A stretch of DNA of 64,000 nucleotides from Duganella sp. BJB476 (GTDB taxonomy: Bacteria; Pseudomonadota; Gammaproteobacteria; Burkholderiales; Burkholderiaceae_D), in NCBI RefSeq assembly GCF_003416895.1, contig NZ_QVIO01000004.1, positions 658,709 through 722,708 on the forward strand, read 5' to 3'. Below the pieces are notes generated by a model, which made no database searches, was not told the origin of the DNA, and saw nothing but the letters and a program-made list of their open reading frames with translations. Numbering within the stretch: position 1 is the first letter of the stretch; every line of letters starts with the position of its first letter. A program made the position numbers and the translations under genes. Of this stretch, positions 8,809 to 17,101 are shown one piece after another.

Positions 8809-9845
8809 ACGACTTTGATGTCGTCCAGCGGCCAGCGTGGCCGCACGTTGAACGAGTAGTCTTTCTTTGCCGCGTCCGGGTTGATCATCAAGCGCATGGC
8901 CCCGGCGAAGGCGATCATCGCGCCGTTGTCCGTGCAAAATTCCAGTTCGGGGTAGTAGACCTTGAATTTCTTCTTGGCCGCCGCCTCGTTCAGCGACGCG
9001 CGCAGCTGCGAATTGGCGCCCACGCCGCCCGCGATCACCAGCCGCTTCAGGCCGGTGTGCTTGAGCGCGGAGATGCACTTGGCCGTCAGCACGTCGACGA
9101 TCGCGTCGACGAAGCCGCGCGCGATGTTGGCCTTGTCCTGCTCGCAGATATTGGCGATGACTTTTTCTTCGTGGTTCTTCACCACCGTCAGCACCGCCGT
9201 CTTCAGGCCGGAGAAGCTGAAATTGAAATCCTTGGTATGCAGCATCGGGCGCGGCAGCTTGTAGGCCGTCGGGTCGCCGAACTCGGCCAGGCGCGAAATC
9301 GCCGGACCGCCCGGGTAGCCCAGGCCCAGCAGCTTGGCCGATTTGTCGAAGGCTTCGCCGGCCGCGTCGTCCAGCGTTTCGCCCAGCAGCGTGTACTGGC
9401 CGACGCCGTCCACCCGCATCAGCTGCGTGTGGCCGCCCGAAACCAGCAGCGCGATGAAAGGGAACTCCGGCGGCTGCGACGCCAGCAGCGGCGACAGCAG
9501 ATGGCCTTCCAGGTGGTGCACGCCCAGCACCGGCTTGTCCAGCGCCAGGCCCAGGCTGCAGGCGACCGAGGAGCCGACCAGCAGCGCGCCGGCCAGGCCG
9601 GGGCCTTGGGTGTAGGCGATGGCGTCGATGTCGGCCAGCGTCTTGCTGGCCCCTTCCAGCGTCTGCGTCAGCAGAGGAATGGCGCGGCGGATGTGGTCGC
9701 GCGAGGCCAGTTCCGGCACCACGCCGCCGTATTCTTCATGCATCGCCACTTGCGAATACAGGGCGTGGGACAACAGGCCGTGTTGCGTGTCGTACAGCGC
9801 AAGGCCGGTTTCGTCACAGGAGGATTCGACGCCGAGAACGATCAT
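8805..9845 (-). CDS. tsaD: tRNA N6-threonylcarbamoyladenosine synthase, TsaD
   Basis: A 346-residue ASKHA-fold protein of normal TsaD/Gcp length. With TsaB and TsaE it transfers threonylcarbamoyl from TC-AMP to A37 of ANN-reading tRNAs. It begins VLGVESSCDETG and has the metal-binding HHLEGH near residue 111, VSGGHTQL near 135 and the C-terminal IAGGVGANSQLR. A 30-codon upstream extension is in frame to 9935, but it has no homology-like content and the ATG at 9845 opens with the conserved IVLGVESSCDE. It is convergent with the small membrane protein gene. Confidence 0.96.
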   Translation of the reverse strand: MIVLGVESSCDETGLALYDTQHGLLSHALYSQVAMHEEYGGVVPELASRDHIRRAIPLLTQTLEGASKTLADIDAIAYTQGPGLAGALLVGSSVACSLGLALDKPVLGVHHLEGHLLSPLLASQPPEFPFIALLVSGGHTQLMRVDGVGQYTLLGETLDDAAGEAFDKSAKLLGLGYPGGPAISRLAEFGDPTAYKLPRPMLHTKDFNFSFSGLKTAVLTVVKNHEEKVIANICEQDKANIARGFVDAIVDVLTAKCISALKHTGLKRLVIAGGVGANSQLRASLNEAAAKKKFKVYYPELEFCTDNGAMIAFAGAMRLMINPDAAKKDYSFNVRPRWPLDDIKVV

Positions 9846-9979
9846 GAAGGGTGCACAAATGAAAAGGGGAATCCGCCATTGTAATGGAAAGTGCGTGCAA
9901 GCATGCACCATGTCAGGTCCGCGCCGCACTGGCAAAGTGCGGAATTTTGCCGTTCGGTCAGGATTCCGGGCGTTTTTCG

Positions 9980-9994
9980 TGGCACCGGTTTTGC
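9980..9994 (+). promoter_or_regulatory. Candidate sigma-54 (RpoN) -24/-12 promoter
   Basis: TGGCAC-N5-TTGC followed by T matches both sigma-54 core hexamers with correct spacing. The predicted start is near 10006, leaving a 26-base leader with GGGAGG just before the ATG at 10032. No enhancer site was identified. Confidence 0.6.
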
Positions 9995-10031
9995 TTAGAC
10001 AACTGGGGGAAGTTGACTAGGGAGGCGCGCG

Positions 10032-10331
10032 ATGACCGGACAATGGAAGCTGATTTGCAAACTCAAGGATGTGCCCATGAGCGGCGCGCGCCTGGTGCCG
10101 CGCGGTCTGGCCTGGCAGGAATTGCCGGGCGTGGCGCTGTTCCGTACCGGCGAGGAGCAGGTGCATGCGGTGCTGGCGTGCAGCGATGTCGAGCCGCGCC
10201 GTTACTCGGTCAAGGTGGAGGACTGCAAGGTCTATCTGGATCTCGATGAACTGAGCGCCCCGGCCAGCCAGGCCGAAGCGGCGCTGGCGGGGTCTTTCGG
10301 CGTGGCCACCAGGGTGATGGCCTTCGGCTGA
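10032..10331 (+). CDS. Short NirD-like (Rieske-fold) protein
   Basis: A 99-residue protein. The start WKLICKLKDVP resembles the opening of NirD, the small subunit of NADH-dependent nitrite reductase (WxxICxxDDI). It is followed by VALFRTGEEQVHAV and, near the end, YSVKVEDCKVYLDL, which align with VAIFR..QVFAI and the VxDGxVxL strand of NirD. The roughly 45-residue middle of NirD, including the loop where Rieske proteins bind iron-sulfur, is absent. There is no nirB nearby. The fold assignment is an inference and the function unknown. The start is set by GGGAGG six bases upstream. Confidence 0.6.
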   Translation: MTGQWKLICKLKDVPMSGARLVPRGLAWQELPGVALFRTGEEQVHAVLACSDVEPRRYSVKVEDCKVYLDLDELSAPASQAEAALAGSFGVATRVMAFG

Positions 10332-10341
10332 CTTCGTTGAC

Positions 10342-11400
10342 TTACGGACGGTTCTTCAGTTGCTTGTGCGCGTCGAGCAGCATCTTCTCGGTGGTTTCCC
10401 AGTCGATGCAGCCGTCGGTGACGGAGCAGCCGTACTTCAGTTGGCTCAGGTCCGCCGGGATCTTCTGGTTGCCGCCGACGATGTTCGATTCGATCATCAC
10501 GCCCACCAGCGACTGGTTGCCCTGTGCGATCTGGTGGATGACATCGGCCATCACCAGCGGTTGCAGTTCCGGCTTCTTGTAGCTGTTGGCGTGCGAGCAG
10601 TCGACCACCAGGTTGGCCGGCAGCTTGGCCTTGGCCAGCGCCTGCTCGGCAATCGCGATCGACACCGAATCGTAGTTCGGACGACCGTCGCCGCCGCGCA
10701 GCACCACATGGCCGTAGGCGTTGCCGCGCGTGCGCACGATCGCCACGTTGCCCTGCGCGTTGATGCCCAGGAAGGAGTGCGGATGCGCCGACGACAGGAT
10801 GGCGTTGATGGCGATGCTGATGTCGCCGTCGGTGCCGTTCTTGAAGCCGACCGGGGTCGACAGGCCGGACGACATCTCGCGGTGGGTCTGCGATTCAGTG
10901 GTGCGGGCGCCGATGGCGGTCCAGGCGATCAGGTCGCCCAGGTATTGCGGCGAGATCGGATCGAGCGCCTCGGTGGCGGTCGGCAGGCCCAGCTCGCATA
11001 CGTCCAGCAGGAACTGGCGCGCCTTTTCCATGCCGACGTTGACGCGGAAGGAATCGTCCATGTCCGGATCGTTGATATAGCCCTTCCAGCCGGTGGTGGT
11101 GCGCGGCTTTTCGAAATACACGCGCATCACCAGCAGCATGGTGTCGGCCACTTCGGCTTGCAGGGCTTTCAGGCGGCGGGCGTAATCCAGGCCGGCCACG
11201 GGATCGTGGATCGAGCATGGACCGACGACCACGAACAGGCGCTTGTCCTGGCGGTCGATGATGTTGCGCAGGGCTTCGCGGCCCTTCATCACGGTGTCCG
11301 AGGCGCTGTCGGTCAGCGGCAGCTTGCTGTGCAAGGCTTCCGGCGACGGCATCGGCGCGAACGAGGTGACGTTGATGTTTTCGATATCTGGGGAGATCAT
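10342..11400 (-). CDS. aroG: 3-deoxy-7-phosphoheptulonate synthase (class I, AroG type)
   Basis: A 352-residue enzyme that condenses phosphoenolpyruvate with erythrose 4-phosphate, the committed step to chorismate. The length and motifs fit the AroAI-alpha class: VVVGPCSIHD near residue 57, KPRTTTGWKG near 97, RTTESQTHRE near 165, and VDCSHANSYKK near 264. The N-terminal extension (residues 1-35) corresponds to the regulatory arm of feedback-inhibited isozymes. Which amino acid inhibits it cannot be read with certainty. It is divergent from ybiB. Confidence 0.94.
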   Translation of the reverse strand: MISPDIENINVTSFAPMPSPEALHSKLPLTDSASDTVMKGREALRNIIDRQDKRLFVVVGPCSIHDPVAGLDYARRLKALQAEVADTMLLVMRVYFEKPRTTTGWKGYINDPDMDDSFRVNVGMEKARQFLLDVCELGLPTATEALDPISPQYLGDLIAWTAIGARTTESQTHREMSSGLSTPVGFKNGTDGDISIAINAILSSAHPHSFLGINAQGNVAIVRTRGNAYGHVVLRGGDGRPNYDSVSIAIAEQALAKAKLPANLVVDCSHANSYKKPELQPLVMADVIHQIAQGNQSLVGVMIESNIVGGNQKIPADLSQLKYGCSVTDGCIDWETTEKMLLDAHKQLKNRP

Positions 11401-11474
11401 GATTCTCTACGTATATTTATTGCGGGGGAGGGATAGTGTAGCCGAAATGCGGCGGACTGGTTTAAGCTGACGTC

Positions 11475-12464
11475 ATGACGACACACTCCACCGAACCATT
11501 CCTGGCCGCACGTTTCATCAAAGAAATAGGCCGCGGCAAAAACGGCGCCCGCAGCATGACCCGCGACGACGCCCACGATCTGTACGAAGCCATGCTGGAC
11601 GGCCGCGTTTCCGAGCTGGAGCTGGGCGGCATTTTGCTGGCTATGCGCATCAAGGGCGAGTCGGTGGAAGAGATCGCCGGCTTCCTCGATGCTGCAGAGG
11701 CCGCTTTTGAACCGCTCAGCGCGCCGCCGGGCCAGTTCGCCCCGGTCTGCATTCCGACCTACAACGGTGCCCGCAAGATGGCCAACCTGACGCCGCTGCT
11801 GGCGCTGCTGCTGGCGCGCGAAGGCGTGCCGGTGCTGGTGCACGGCGTGGCGCATGACGCCGGCCGGGTCGCCACGGCCGAGGTGTTCGAGGCGCTGGGC
11901 TTGCCTGCCGCGCGTCATCGGTCCGAGGCGGAGGAGGCCATGTCGCAAGGGCATCCGGCCTTCATCACCATCGACGTGCTGGCGCCCAAGCTGGCCTACC
12001 TCCTGTCGTTGCGGCGCCGGCTGGGCGTGCGCAATTCGACGCACACGCTGGTCAAGATCATGCAGCCGTTCGCCGGGCCGGCGCTGCGGCTGGTGTCGTA
12101 CACCCATCCGGAATACCTGGAGATGCTGGGCGAATACTTCACTACGGCGGCCTTGCCGGAGCGCGGTGACGCCTTCCTGATGCGCGGCACCGAGGGCGAA
12201 ACCGTGGCCAACGCCAACAAGGCGCAGCAGATCGACTGGTTCCACGGCGGCCTGCGCACCACGCTGGTGCCCAAGCAGACCCTGGTGGGCGAGTTGCCGC
12301 TGCTGCCGGAAGACAAGGACGCGGCCACCACGGCGGCCTGGATCCAGTCCGTGCTGGACGGCGATGTGCCGGTGCCGCCGTCGATCGCCGAGCAGGTGGC
12401 GCAGTGCATGCTGGTGTCGCGCACCTTGCAGTCGCGCCAGCGGGTGAGCGAGCCGATCGAGTAA
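11475..12464 (+). CDS. ybiB: YbiB family DNA-binding protein (TrpD2-like)
   Basis: A 329-residue protein related to anthranilate phosphoribosyltransferase (TrpD). An N-terminal helical domain (FIKEIGRGKNGARSMT to about residue 75) is followed by an alpha/beta domain with VHGVAHDAGRV near 118 and LGVRNSTHTLVK near 180. In E. coli, YbiB lacks TrpD catalytic activity and binds nucleic acid. The phosphoribosyl-binding GTGGD of true TrpD is not seen here, which supports YbiB rather than TrpD. The TrpD domain order is intact. Confidence 0.85.
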   Translation: MTTHSTEPFLAARFIKEIGRGKNGARSMTRDDAHDLYEAMLDGRVSELELGGILLAMRIKGESVEEIAGFLDAAEAAFEPLSAPPGQFAPVCIPTYNGARKMANLTPLLALLLAREGVPVLVHGVAHDAGRVATAEVFEALGLPAARHRSEAEEAMSQGHPAFITIDVLAPKLAYLLSLRRRLGVRNSTHTLVKIMQPFAGPALRLVSYTHPEYLEMLGEYFTTAALPERGDAFLMRGTEGETVANANKAQQIDWFHGGLRTTLVPKQTLVGELPLLPEDKDAATTAAWIQSVLDGDVPVPPSIAEQVAQCMLVSRTLQSRQRVSEPIE

Positions 12465-12513
12465 GCGGGCGGTCCGGTCAAGTACAATACGCCTTTGGAC
12501 GATTGGATTTGAT

Positions 12514-13722
12514 ATGGCAAAGTTTGATGTAGCGGTAATCGGCGCGGGCGCGGCCGGCATGATGTGTGCGGCGACGGCGGCCCAGCGCGGCAAGCGCGTG
12601 GTGCTGATCGACCATGCCACCAAGCTGGCGGAAAAAATCCGCATCTCCGGCGGCGGCCGCTGCAACTTCACCAATATCAACGCTGGTCCGGCCAACTTCC
12701 TGTCCGAGAATCCACACTTCTGCAAGAGCGCCTTGTCGCGCTACACCGCCGCCGACTTCGTCGCGCTGGTGAAGAAGCACCGCATCGGCTACCACGAGAA
12801 ACATCGCGGCCAGCTGTTCTGCGACGACTCCGCCGAGCAGATCATCGACATGCTGAAAGACGAATGCGCGGGCGGCGACGTGCACTGGCGCATGCCGTGC
12901 AAAGTCACCAGCCTGGCGCAGGCGGACGAGGGCGGCTTTGTGCTGCAAACCGACACCGGTGAAATTGAAGCCGACAGTGTGGTCATCGCCACCGGCGGCC
13001 TGTCGATCGCCAAGATCGGTGCGACCGACTTCGGCTACCGCATCGCCGAGCAGTTCGACTTGCGCATGGTTGAGACGCGCCCTGCGCTGGTGCCGCTGAC
13101 CTTCGACCCGCAGCAATGGGCGCCGTTCGTGGAAATGGCCGGCATCGCGCTGGAAGTGGACGTGGAAACCGGCTCCTTCAAGGGCCGCAACCCGACCGGC
13201 GGCCGCTTCCGCGAAGACCTGCTGTTCACTCACCGAGGCCTGTCCGGCCCGGCGATCCTGCAGATTTCCTCGTACTGGACGCCGGGCACGCCTATCGTCA
13301 TCAACCTGATTCCCGAGCTGGACCTGGCCGCCACGCTGATCGAAGGCAAAGGCACGATCAAGAAGCAGCTGGGCAATGTGTTGTCGCAATGGCTGCCGGC
13401 GCGTCTGGCGGAAGGCTTGCTGCTGGCGCACGGTTTCGCGCTGGACGCGCGCCTGGCCGACCTGCCCGACGCGCAGCTGCGCAAGCTGGGCGCGGCCGTC
13501 AACCAGTGGACCATCACCCCGAACGGCTCGGAAGGCTACAAGAAAGCCGAAGTCACGCGCGGCGGCGTCGACACCCGCGAGCTGTCGCAGCAGAGCATGA
13601 TGGCCAACAAAGTACCGGGCCTGTATTTCATCGGCGAGGCGGTCGATGTCACCGGCTGGCTGGGCGGCTACAATTTCCAGTGGGCATGGGCATCCGGTGT
13701 GGCGGCGGGGCAAGCAGTCTGA
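12514..13722 (+). CDS. NAD(P)/FAD-dependent oxidoreductase, HI0933/BaiN (YhiN) family
   Basis: A 402-residue flavoprotein. The dinucleotide-binding GAGAAG is at residues 11-16, and the family-specific SGGGRCNFTN follows near 48. ATGG near 155 and a C-terminal FIGEAVDVTGWLGGYNFQWAWASG complete the signature. Members are predicted aminoacetone or unsaturated-acid oxidoreductases and the physiological reaction is usually unknown. A TACAAT -10-like hexamer lies 30 bases before the start. The gene stands alone ahead of rpsU. Confidence 0.9.
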   Translation: MAKFDVAVIGAGAAGMMCAATAAQRGKRVVLIDHATKLAEKIRISGGGRCNFTNINAGPANFLSENPHFCKSALSRYTAADFVALVKKHRIGYHEKHRGQLFCDDSAEQIIDMLKDECAGGDVHWRMPCKVTSLAQADEGGFVLQTDTGEIEADSVVIATGGLSIAKIGATDFGYRIAEQFDLRMVETRPALVPLTFDPQQWAPFVEMAGIALEVDVETGSFKGRNPTGGRFREDLLFTHRGLSGPAILQISSYWTPGTPIVINLIPELDLAATLIEGKGTIKKQLGNVLSQWLPARLAEGLLLAHGFALDARLADLPDAQLRKLGAAVNQWTITPNGSEGYKKAEVTRGGVDTRELSQQSMMANKVPGLYFIGEAVDVTGWLGGYNFQWAWASGVAAGQAV

Positions 13723-13848
13723 TATACTGACTGTCTCTGGAAGTTAGTGGCGTCACGCAATCGTTGAAGTTCCTGAAAGATTGCACCATACGCCGCGTTG
13801 TTTTTGCAGTCAAAGCCTTACGGTTGGCCGTTCAGATGGCCAGGCGTC

Positions 13849-13877
13849 TTCCATTTTCCTGCAAAAGCTGCTATAGT
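13849..13877 (+). promoter_or_regulatory. Sigma-70 promoter of rpsU with extended -10
   Basis: TTCCAT (13849-13854), a 17-base spacer, and TATAGT (13872-13877) preceded by TGC, an extended -10. The predicted transcript starts about 33 bases before the rpsU ATG. Confidence 0.6.
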
Positions 13878-13916
13878 CTCTTTCTCCCTATAACCTCAAA
13901 CGGTTTGAATTTTTAC

Positions 13917-14129
13917 ATGACCACTATTCGCCTTAAAGAAAACGAGCCGTTCGAAGTCGCAATGCGTCGCTTCAAACGCACCATCGAAAAAACCGGTCTG
14001 CTGACCGAACTGCGTGCACGCGAGTTCTACGAAAAGCCAACGGCTGAGCGTAAGCGCAAGCTGGCAGCTGCAGTGAAGCGTCACTACAAGCGCATCCGCA
14101 GCCAGCAACTGCCGAAAAAACTGTTCTAA
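13917..14129 (+). CDS. rpsU: Small ribosomal subunit protein bS21
   Basis: A 70-residue basic protein matching bS21 along its length: EPFEVAMRRFKRTIEKTG, then REFYEKPTAERKRK and a basic tail. bS21 sits near the 3' end of 16S rRNA and helps initiation. A longer in-frame reading begins at 13764, but the ATG at 13917 gives the universal length. No purine-rich Shine-Dalgarno is visible in the predicted leader, which is unusual for an abundant ribosomal protein. The gene opens the rpsU-yqeY-dnaG-rpoD group. Confidence 0.97.
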   Translation: MTTIRLKENEPFEVAMRRFKRTIEKTGLLTELRAREFYEKPTAERKRKLAAAVKRHYKRIRSQQLPKKLF

Positions 14130-14145
14130 GACTGCTCTGCAGATT

Positions 14146-14179
14146 CAACCCGGTAGTATGGCGCTTACGCCTCGGGTTG
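14146..14179 (+). other. Nested hairpin after rpsU
   Basis: CAACCCG (14146-14152) pairs with CGGGTTG (14173-14179), and inside it GGCG (14160-14163) pairs with CGCC (14168-14171) around CTTA. It lies just after the rpsU stop and before a true terminator, so it may be an mRNA-processing or stability element. Confidence 0.5.
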
Positions 14180-14201
14180 TATCTTGCTGCATCTGGAAGA
14201 T

Positions 14202-14239
14202 ACCCGCTCCGGTTCGCCGCAGCGGGTTTTCGCATTTTT
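14202..14239 (+). terminator. Rho-independent terminator/attenuator between rpsU and yqeY
   Basis: ACCCGCT (14202-14208) pairs with AGCGGGT (14221-14227), followed by TTTCGCATTTTT. It is placed like the internal terminator that limits readthrough from rpsU into dnaG in the classical operon. Confidence 0.65.
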
Positions 14240-14270
14240 ACTCCAACAATTTTTTGAGAGAAACTACGCC

Positions 14271-14720
14271 ATGGGCTTGAGAGAACAAATCACCGAAGAC
14301 ATGAAAAACGCCATGCGCGCCAAGGAAGCCGGCCGCCTGTCGACCATCCGCCTGATCCTGGCGGAAATCAAGCGCAAGGAAGTGGACGAGCGCATCGAAG
14401 TCAACGACGACCAGACCGTGGCCATCGTGGAAAAGATGATCAAGCAGCGCAAGGATTCGATCACCCAGTTCGAAGCCGGCGGCCGCGCCGACCTGGCTGA
14501 CATCGAAAAAGCCGAACTGGTGGTGCTGACCGCCTACATGCCTGCCGGCCTGTCCGACGAGGAAATCGCCGCCGAAGTGGCCGCCGCCGTGGCTGCCTCG
14601 GGCGCCGCCGGTCCGCAGGACATGGGCAAGGTCATGGCCATCGTCAAGCCTAAGCTGGCTGGCCGTGCCGACATGACCGTGGTGTCCGCACTGGTCAAGA
14701 AAGCACTGACCCCGGCATAA
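14271..14720 (+). CDS. yqeY: GatB/YqeY domain protein
   Basis: A 149-residue protein of the usual YqeY length. It begins LREQITEDMKNAMRAKE and has RLSTIRLILAEIKRKEVDER, both hallmarks of the family. The domain is shared with the tail of GatB and binds tRNA-like structures; the role of stand-alone YqeY is uncertain. A longer in-frame start exists at 14184, inside the upstream terminator stem region, so the ATG at 14271 behind GAGAGAAAC is preferred. It lies between rpsU and dnaG. Confidence 0.92.
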   Translation: MGLREQITEDMKNAMRAKEAGRLSTIRLILAEIKRKEVDERIEVNDDQTVAIVEKMIKQRKDSITQFEAGGRADLADIEKAELVVLTAYMPAGLSDEEIAAEVAAAVAASGAAGPQDMGKVMAIVKPKLAGRADMTVVSALVKKALTPA

Positions 14721-14814
14721 TGCGCCGGTAGTTCCCTCCGCCGCAGCTTGATCCGTGTCAAAACCGGATTAGCGCGGCGGTATAGTCTGATCCATAACAA
14801 GACCGCATAGCCCA

Positions 14815-16611
14815 GTGATCCCACAATCCTTTATTTCTGATTTGCTGAACCGGGTCGACATCGTCGACGTGGTCGGACGTTATGTGCAGCTGAAAAAAGG
14901 CGGCGCGAATTTCATGGGCCTGTGCCCGTTTCACAACGAAAAATCGCCCAGTTTCACGGTCAGCCCGACCAAGCAGTTTTACCATTGCTTCGGCTGCGGC
15001 GCCCACGGCACCTCGATCGGTTTCCTGATCGAATATTCCGGCATGGGCTTTGTCGACGCCGTCAAAGACCTGGCGCAAAACGTCGGCATGGTGGTACCCG
15101 AGCAGGACGACAAGATTCCGCCGGCCCAGCGCGCGCAAATGGCCGCGCAAAGCCTGGCATTGACCGAGGCGATGACGCGCGCCAGCGACTTTTACCGCGC
15201 CCAGCTGCGCGGCGCCAGCGACGCCATCGCCTACCTGAAGAACCGTGGCCTGACCGGCGAGATCGCCGCCCGCTTCGGCCTCGGCTACGCGCCGGCCGGC
15301 TGGGACAATCTGCGTTCGATCTTCCCCGACTACGAAGTCGTGGCGCTGGCCGAGGCCGGCCTGGTGATCGACAAGGTGGACGAGGACGGCGGCAATCGCA
15401 AACGCTACGACCGCTTCCGCGAACGCGTGATGTTTCCGATTAAAAACACCAAAGGCCAGGTCATCGCCTTTGGCGGCCGGGTCCTGGACCACGGTGAGCC
15501 GAAGTACTTGAATTCCCCCGAAACGCCTTTATTTTCAAAGGGATTCGAGCTGTATGGCTTGTTCGAAGCGCGCCAGGCGATCCGCGATGCGGGTTATGTG
15601 CTGGTGACGGAAGGCTATATGGATGTGGTGGCGCTGGCGCAGATGGGCTTCCCGCAAGCCGTCGCGACCTTGGGCACCGCCTGCACCACCAACCACGTAC
15701 AGAAATTGTTGCGTCAAACCGACACGGTGATTTTCAGTTTCGACGGCGACAAGGCCGGCCGCCGCGCCGCACGGCGCGCGCTGGAAGCCTGTCTGCCGCA
15801 CGTGACGGACAACAAGACCATCAAATTCCTGTTCCTGCCGACCGAGCACGATCCGGACAGCTACGTCCGCGCCCACGGCAAGGAAGCGTTCGAACAGGAG
15901 ATCCACGAAGCGATGCCGTTGTCGCAGTTCCTGGTCAAGGAAGCGGTCGGCGAGCATGATTTGCAGAGTCCGGAAGGCCGGGCGCGCGCGCAGTTCGACG
16001 CTAAGCCGATGTTGCAATCGATGACGCCGACCGCGTTGCGCCTGCAAATCGTGCGCGGCCTGGCGCAGTTGACGCAGACCACGCCGTCCGAGATCGAGGC
16101 GCTGTTCGAGCTGGCCAAGCCGGTCGCCATCGCCCGCCAGGCGCCGCCGCGCACCGGGCGGCCGGTGCCGGTGGGGCTGGAGTTGCAGATCGTGCGGATG
16201 CTGGTGGCGCATCCGCCGCTGGCGCTGAATATCGATGCGGCGGCGCTGGCGGCGTTTAATTACTTTGGCGCGGCGCCGGCCGAGCGCCTGGCGCAGCTGG
16301 TGGCGTCGGCTCAGGCGCTGGGGCCGAACGGCGGCTTCGCAGCCTTTGCCCAGCACCTGAAGTCGCAGGGCGACGAGTACGACGCGCTCATCGGCGAGAT
16401 CGTCAAGGAGCCGGAGGCCGACATCGACGCGGTGCTGATGGAGTTGCGCGGGATTATCCGACAGGTGAAGACCGAAGCGTTGAAGCAGGAGCTGAGCCAG
16501 TTGTTCGCGGCCGGCCTGTCGTCCGACGAGATCGGCGTGCGCTACCGGGAGCTGACGGCGCAGCAAGATCAACTGTTGCGCGAGGCGCAGGCGGAGTTGG
16601 CTAACCGATAA
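14815..16611 (+). CDS. dnaG: DNA primase
   Basis: A 598-residue primase that makes RNA primers for replication. The N-terminal zinc-ribbon has CPFH near residue 37 and CFGC near 61. The catalytic core includes the TOPRIM segment VTEGYMDVVAL near 264 and the metal-binding FDGDKAGRRA near 306. The C-terminal 150 residues form the helicase-binding domain for DnaB. The start is a GTG at 14815, and the sequence directly continues into the conserved IPQSFISDLLNRVDIVDVV. It follows yqeY by 94 bases. Confidence 0.97.
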   Translation: MIPQSFISDLLNRVDIVDVVGRYVQLKKGGANFMGLCPFHNEKSPSFTVSPTKQFYHCFGCGAHGTSIGFLIEYSGMGFVDAVKDLAQNVGMVVPEQDDKIPPAQRAQMAAQSLALTEAMTRASDFYRAQLRGASDAIAYLKNRGLTGEIAARFGLGYAPAGWDNLRSIFPDYEVVALAEAGLVIDKVDEDGGNRKRYDRFRERVMFPIKNTKGQVIAFGGRVLDHGEPKYLNSPETPLFSKGFELYGLFEARQAIRDAGYVLVTEGYMDVVALAQMGFPQAVATLGTACTTNHVQKLLRQTDTVIFSFDGDKAGRRAARRALEACLPHVTDNKTIKFLFLPTEHDPDSYVRAHGKEAFEQEIHEAMPLSQFLVKEAVGEHDLQSPEGRARAQFDAKPMLQSMTPTALRLQIVRGLAQLTQTTPSEIEALFELAKPVAIARQAPPRTGRPVPVGLELQIVRMLVAHPPLALNIDAAALAAFNYFGAAPAERLAQLVASAQALGPNGGFAAFAQHLKSQGDEYDALIGEIVKEPEADIDAVLMELRGIIRQVKTEALKQELSQLFAAGLSSDEIGVRYRELTAQQDQLLREAQAELANR

Positions 16612-17101
16612 TGTTGCAGGTCGTTTTGTGTAGTAATGTTTCTGTCATGATTGCAGTGCTGGGAAGTGGGTTCTGCCCTCTGGAAATTGAAAAGTGACGT
16701 GCTATAATAAAACGCTAAGTGTTGTATGTTTTGGCATCGTTTTTCAGTTCAGAGTGTGTTTGTTTTCAGTAAGTTAGGCTCTTGATCGGCATGGAAAGAC
16801 GGGTGTCGGCGGCCAGGGCCAGCTTTGGTTGAGTCAGCGCGCTACGGCGGCGCTGTATAGCGAGCGTTCCGTTCGTTTTCCAACCTAGTCATGGTTTCTT
16901 GCCCCCACGCACGTGTCTGATGCAGTAGAATTTCCGCCATGAGAGGGTGGAGTTCTGTTGAGGCCGGTCGGTCTGACCAGGTGTAAGTAAGTCGTAGTAT
17001 TGTCGGACTTGTGCAGTCGGCATGTTCGAAGACGTAGGCCCGAAAGGGCCGCAAGAAACTTTATCCTAAATAAGCAAGTCGTTGTGTAATCGAAAGCGCC
17101 T
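16612..17101 (+). promoter_or_regulatory. 490-base gene-free region and leader before rpoD
   Basis: No plausible coding sequence was found on either strand. The clearest element is an extended -10, TGC-TATAAT, at 16700-16708, with a poor -35. If used, the rpoD leader would be close to 390 bases. A GAAA tetraloop hairpin lies near the end of the leader at 17037-17050. The region is less GC-rich than the flanking genes. A second promoter may exist downstream of the first, but I cannot place it. Confidence 0.5.
17037..17050 (+). other. GNRA tetraloop hairpin in the rpoD leader
   Basis: GGCCC and GGGCC close a GAAA loop, a very stable RNA motif. It ends about 50 bases before the rpoD start codon and has no T-run, so it is not a terminator. 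Confidence 0.5.

Noticed and set aside
9897..9930. Third sigma-54 site before tsaD on the minus strand
   Set aside because: TGGTGC and TTGC are present, but the spacing is four bases rather than five and the first hexamer is poor.
16687..16708. TTGAAA and TATAAT as a -35/-10 pair before rpoD
   Set aside because: The spacer is only ten bases. I keep only the extended -10 reading (TGC-TATAAT).
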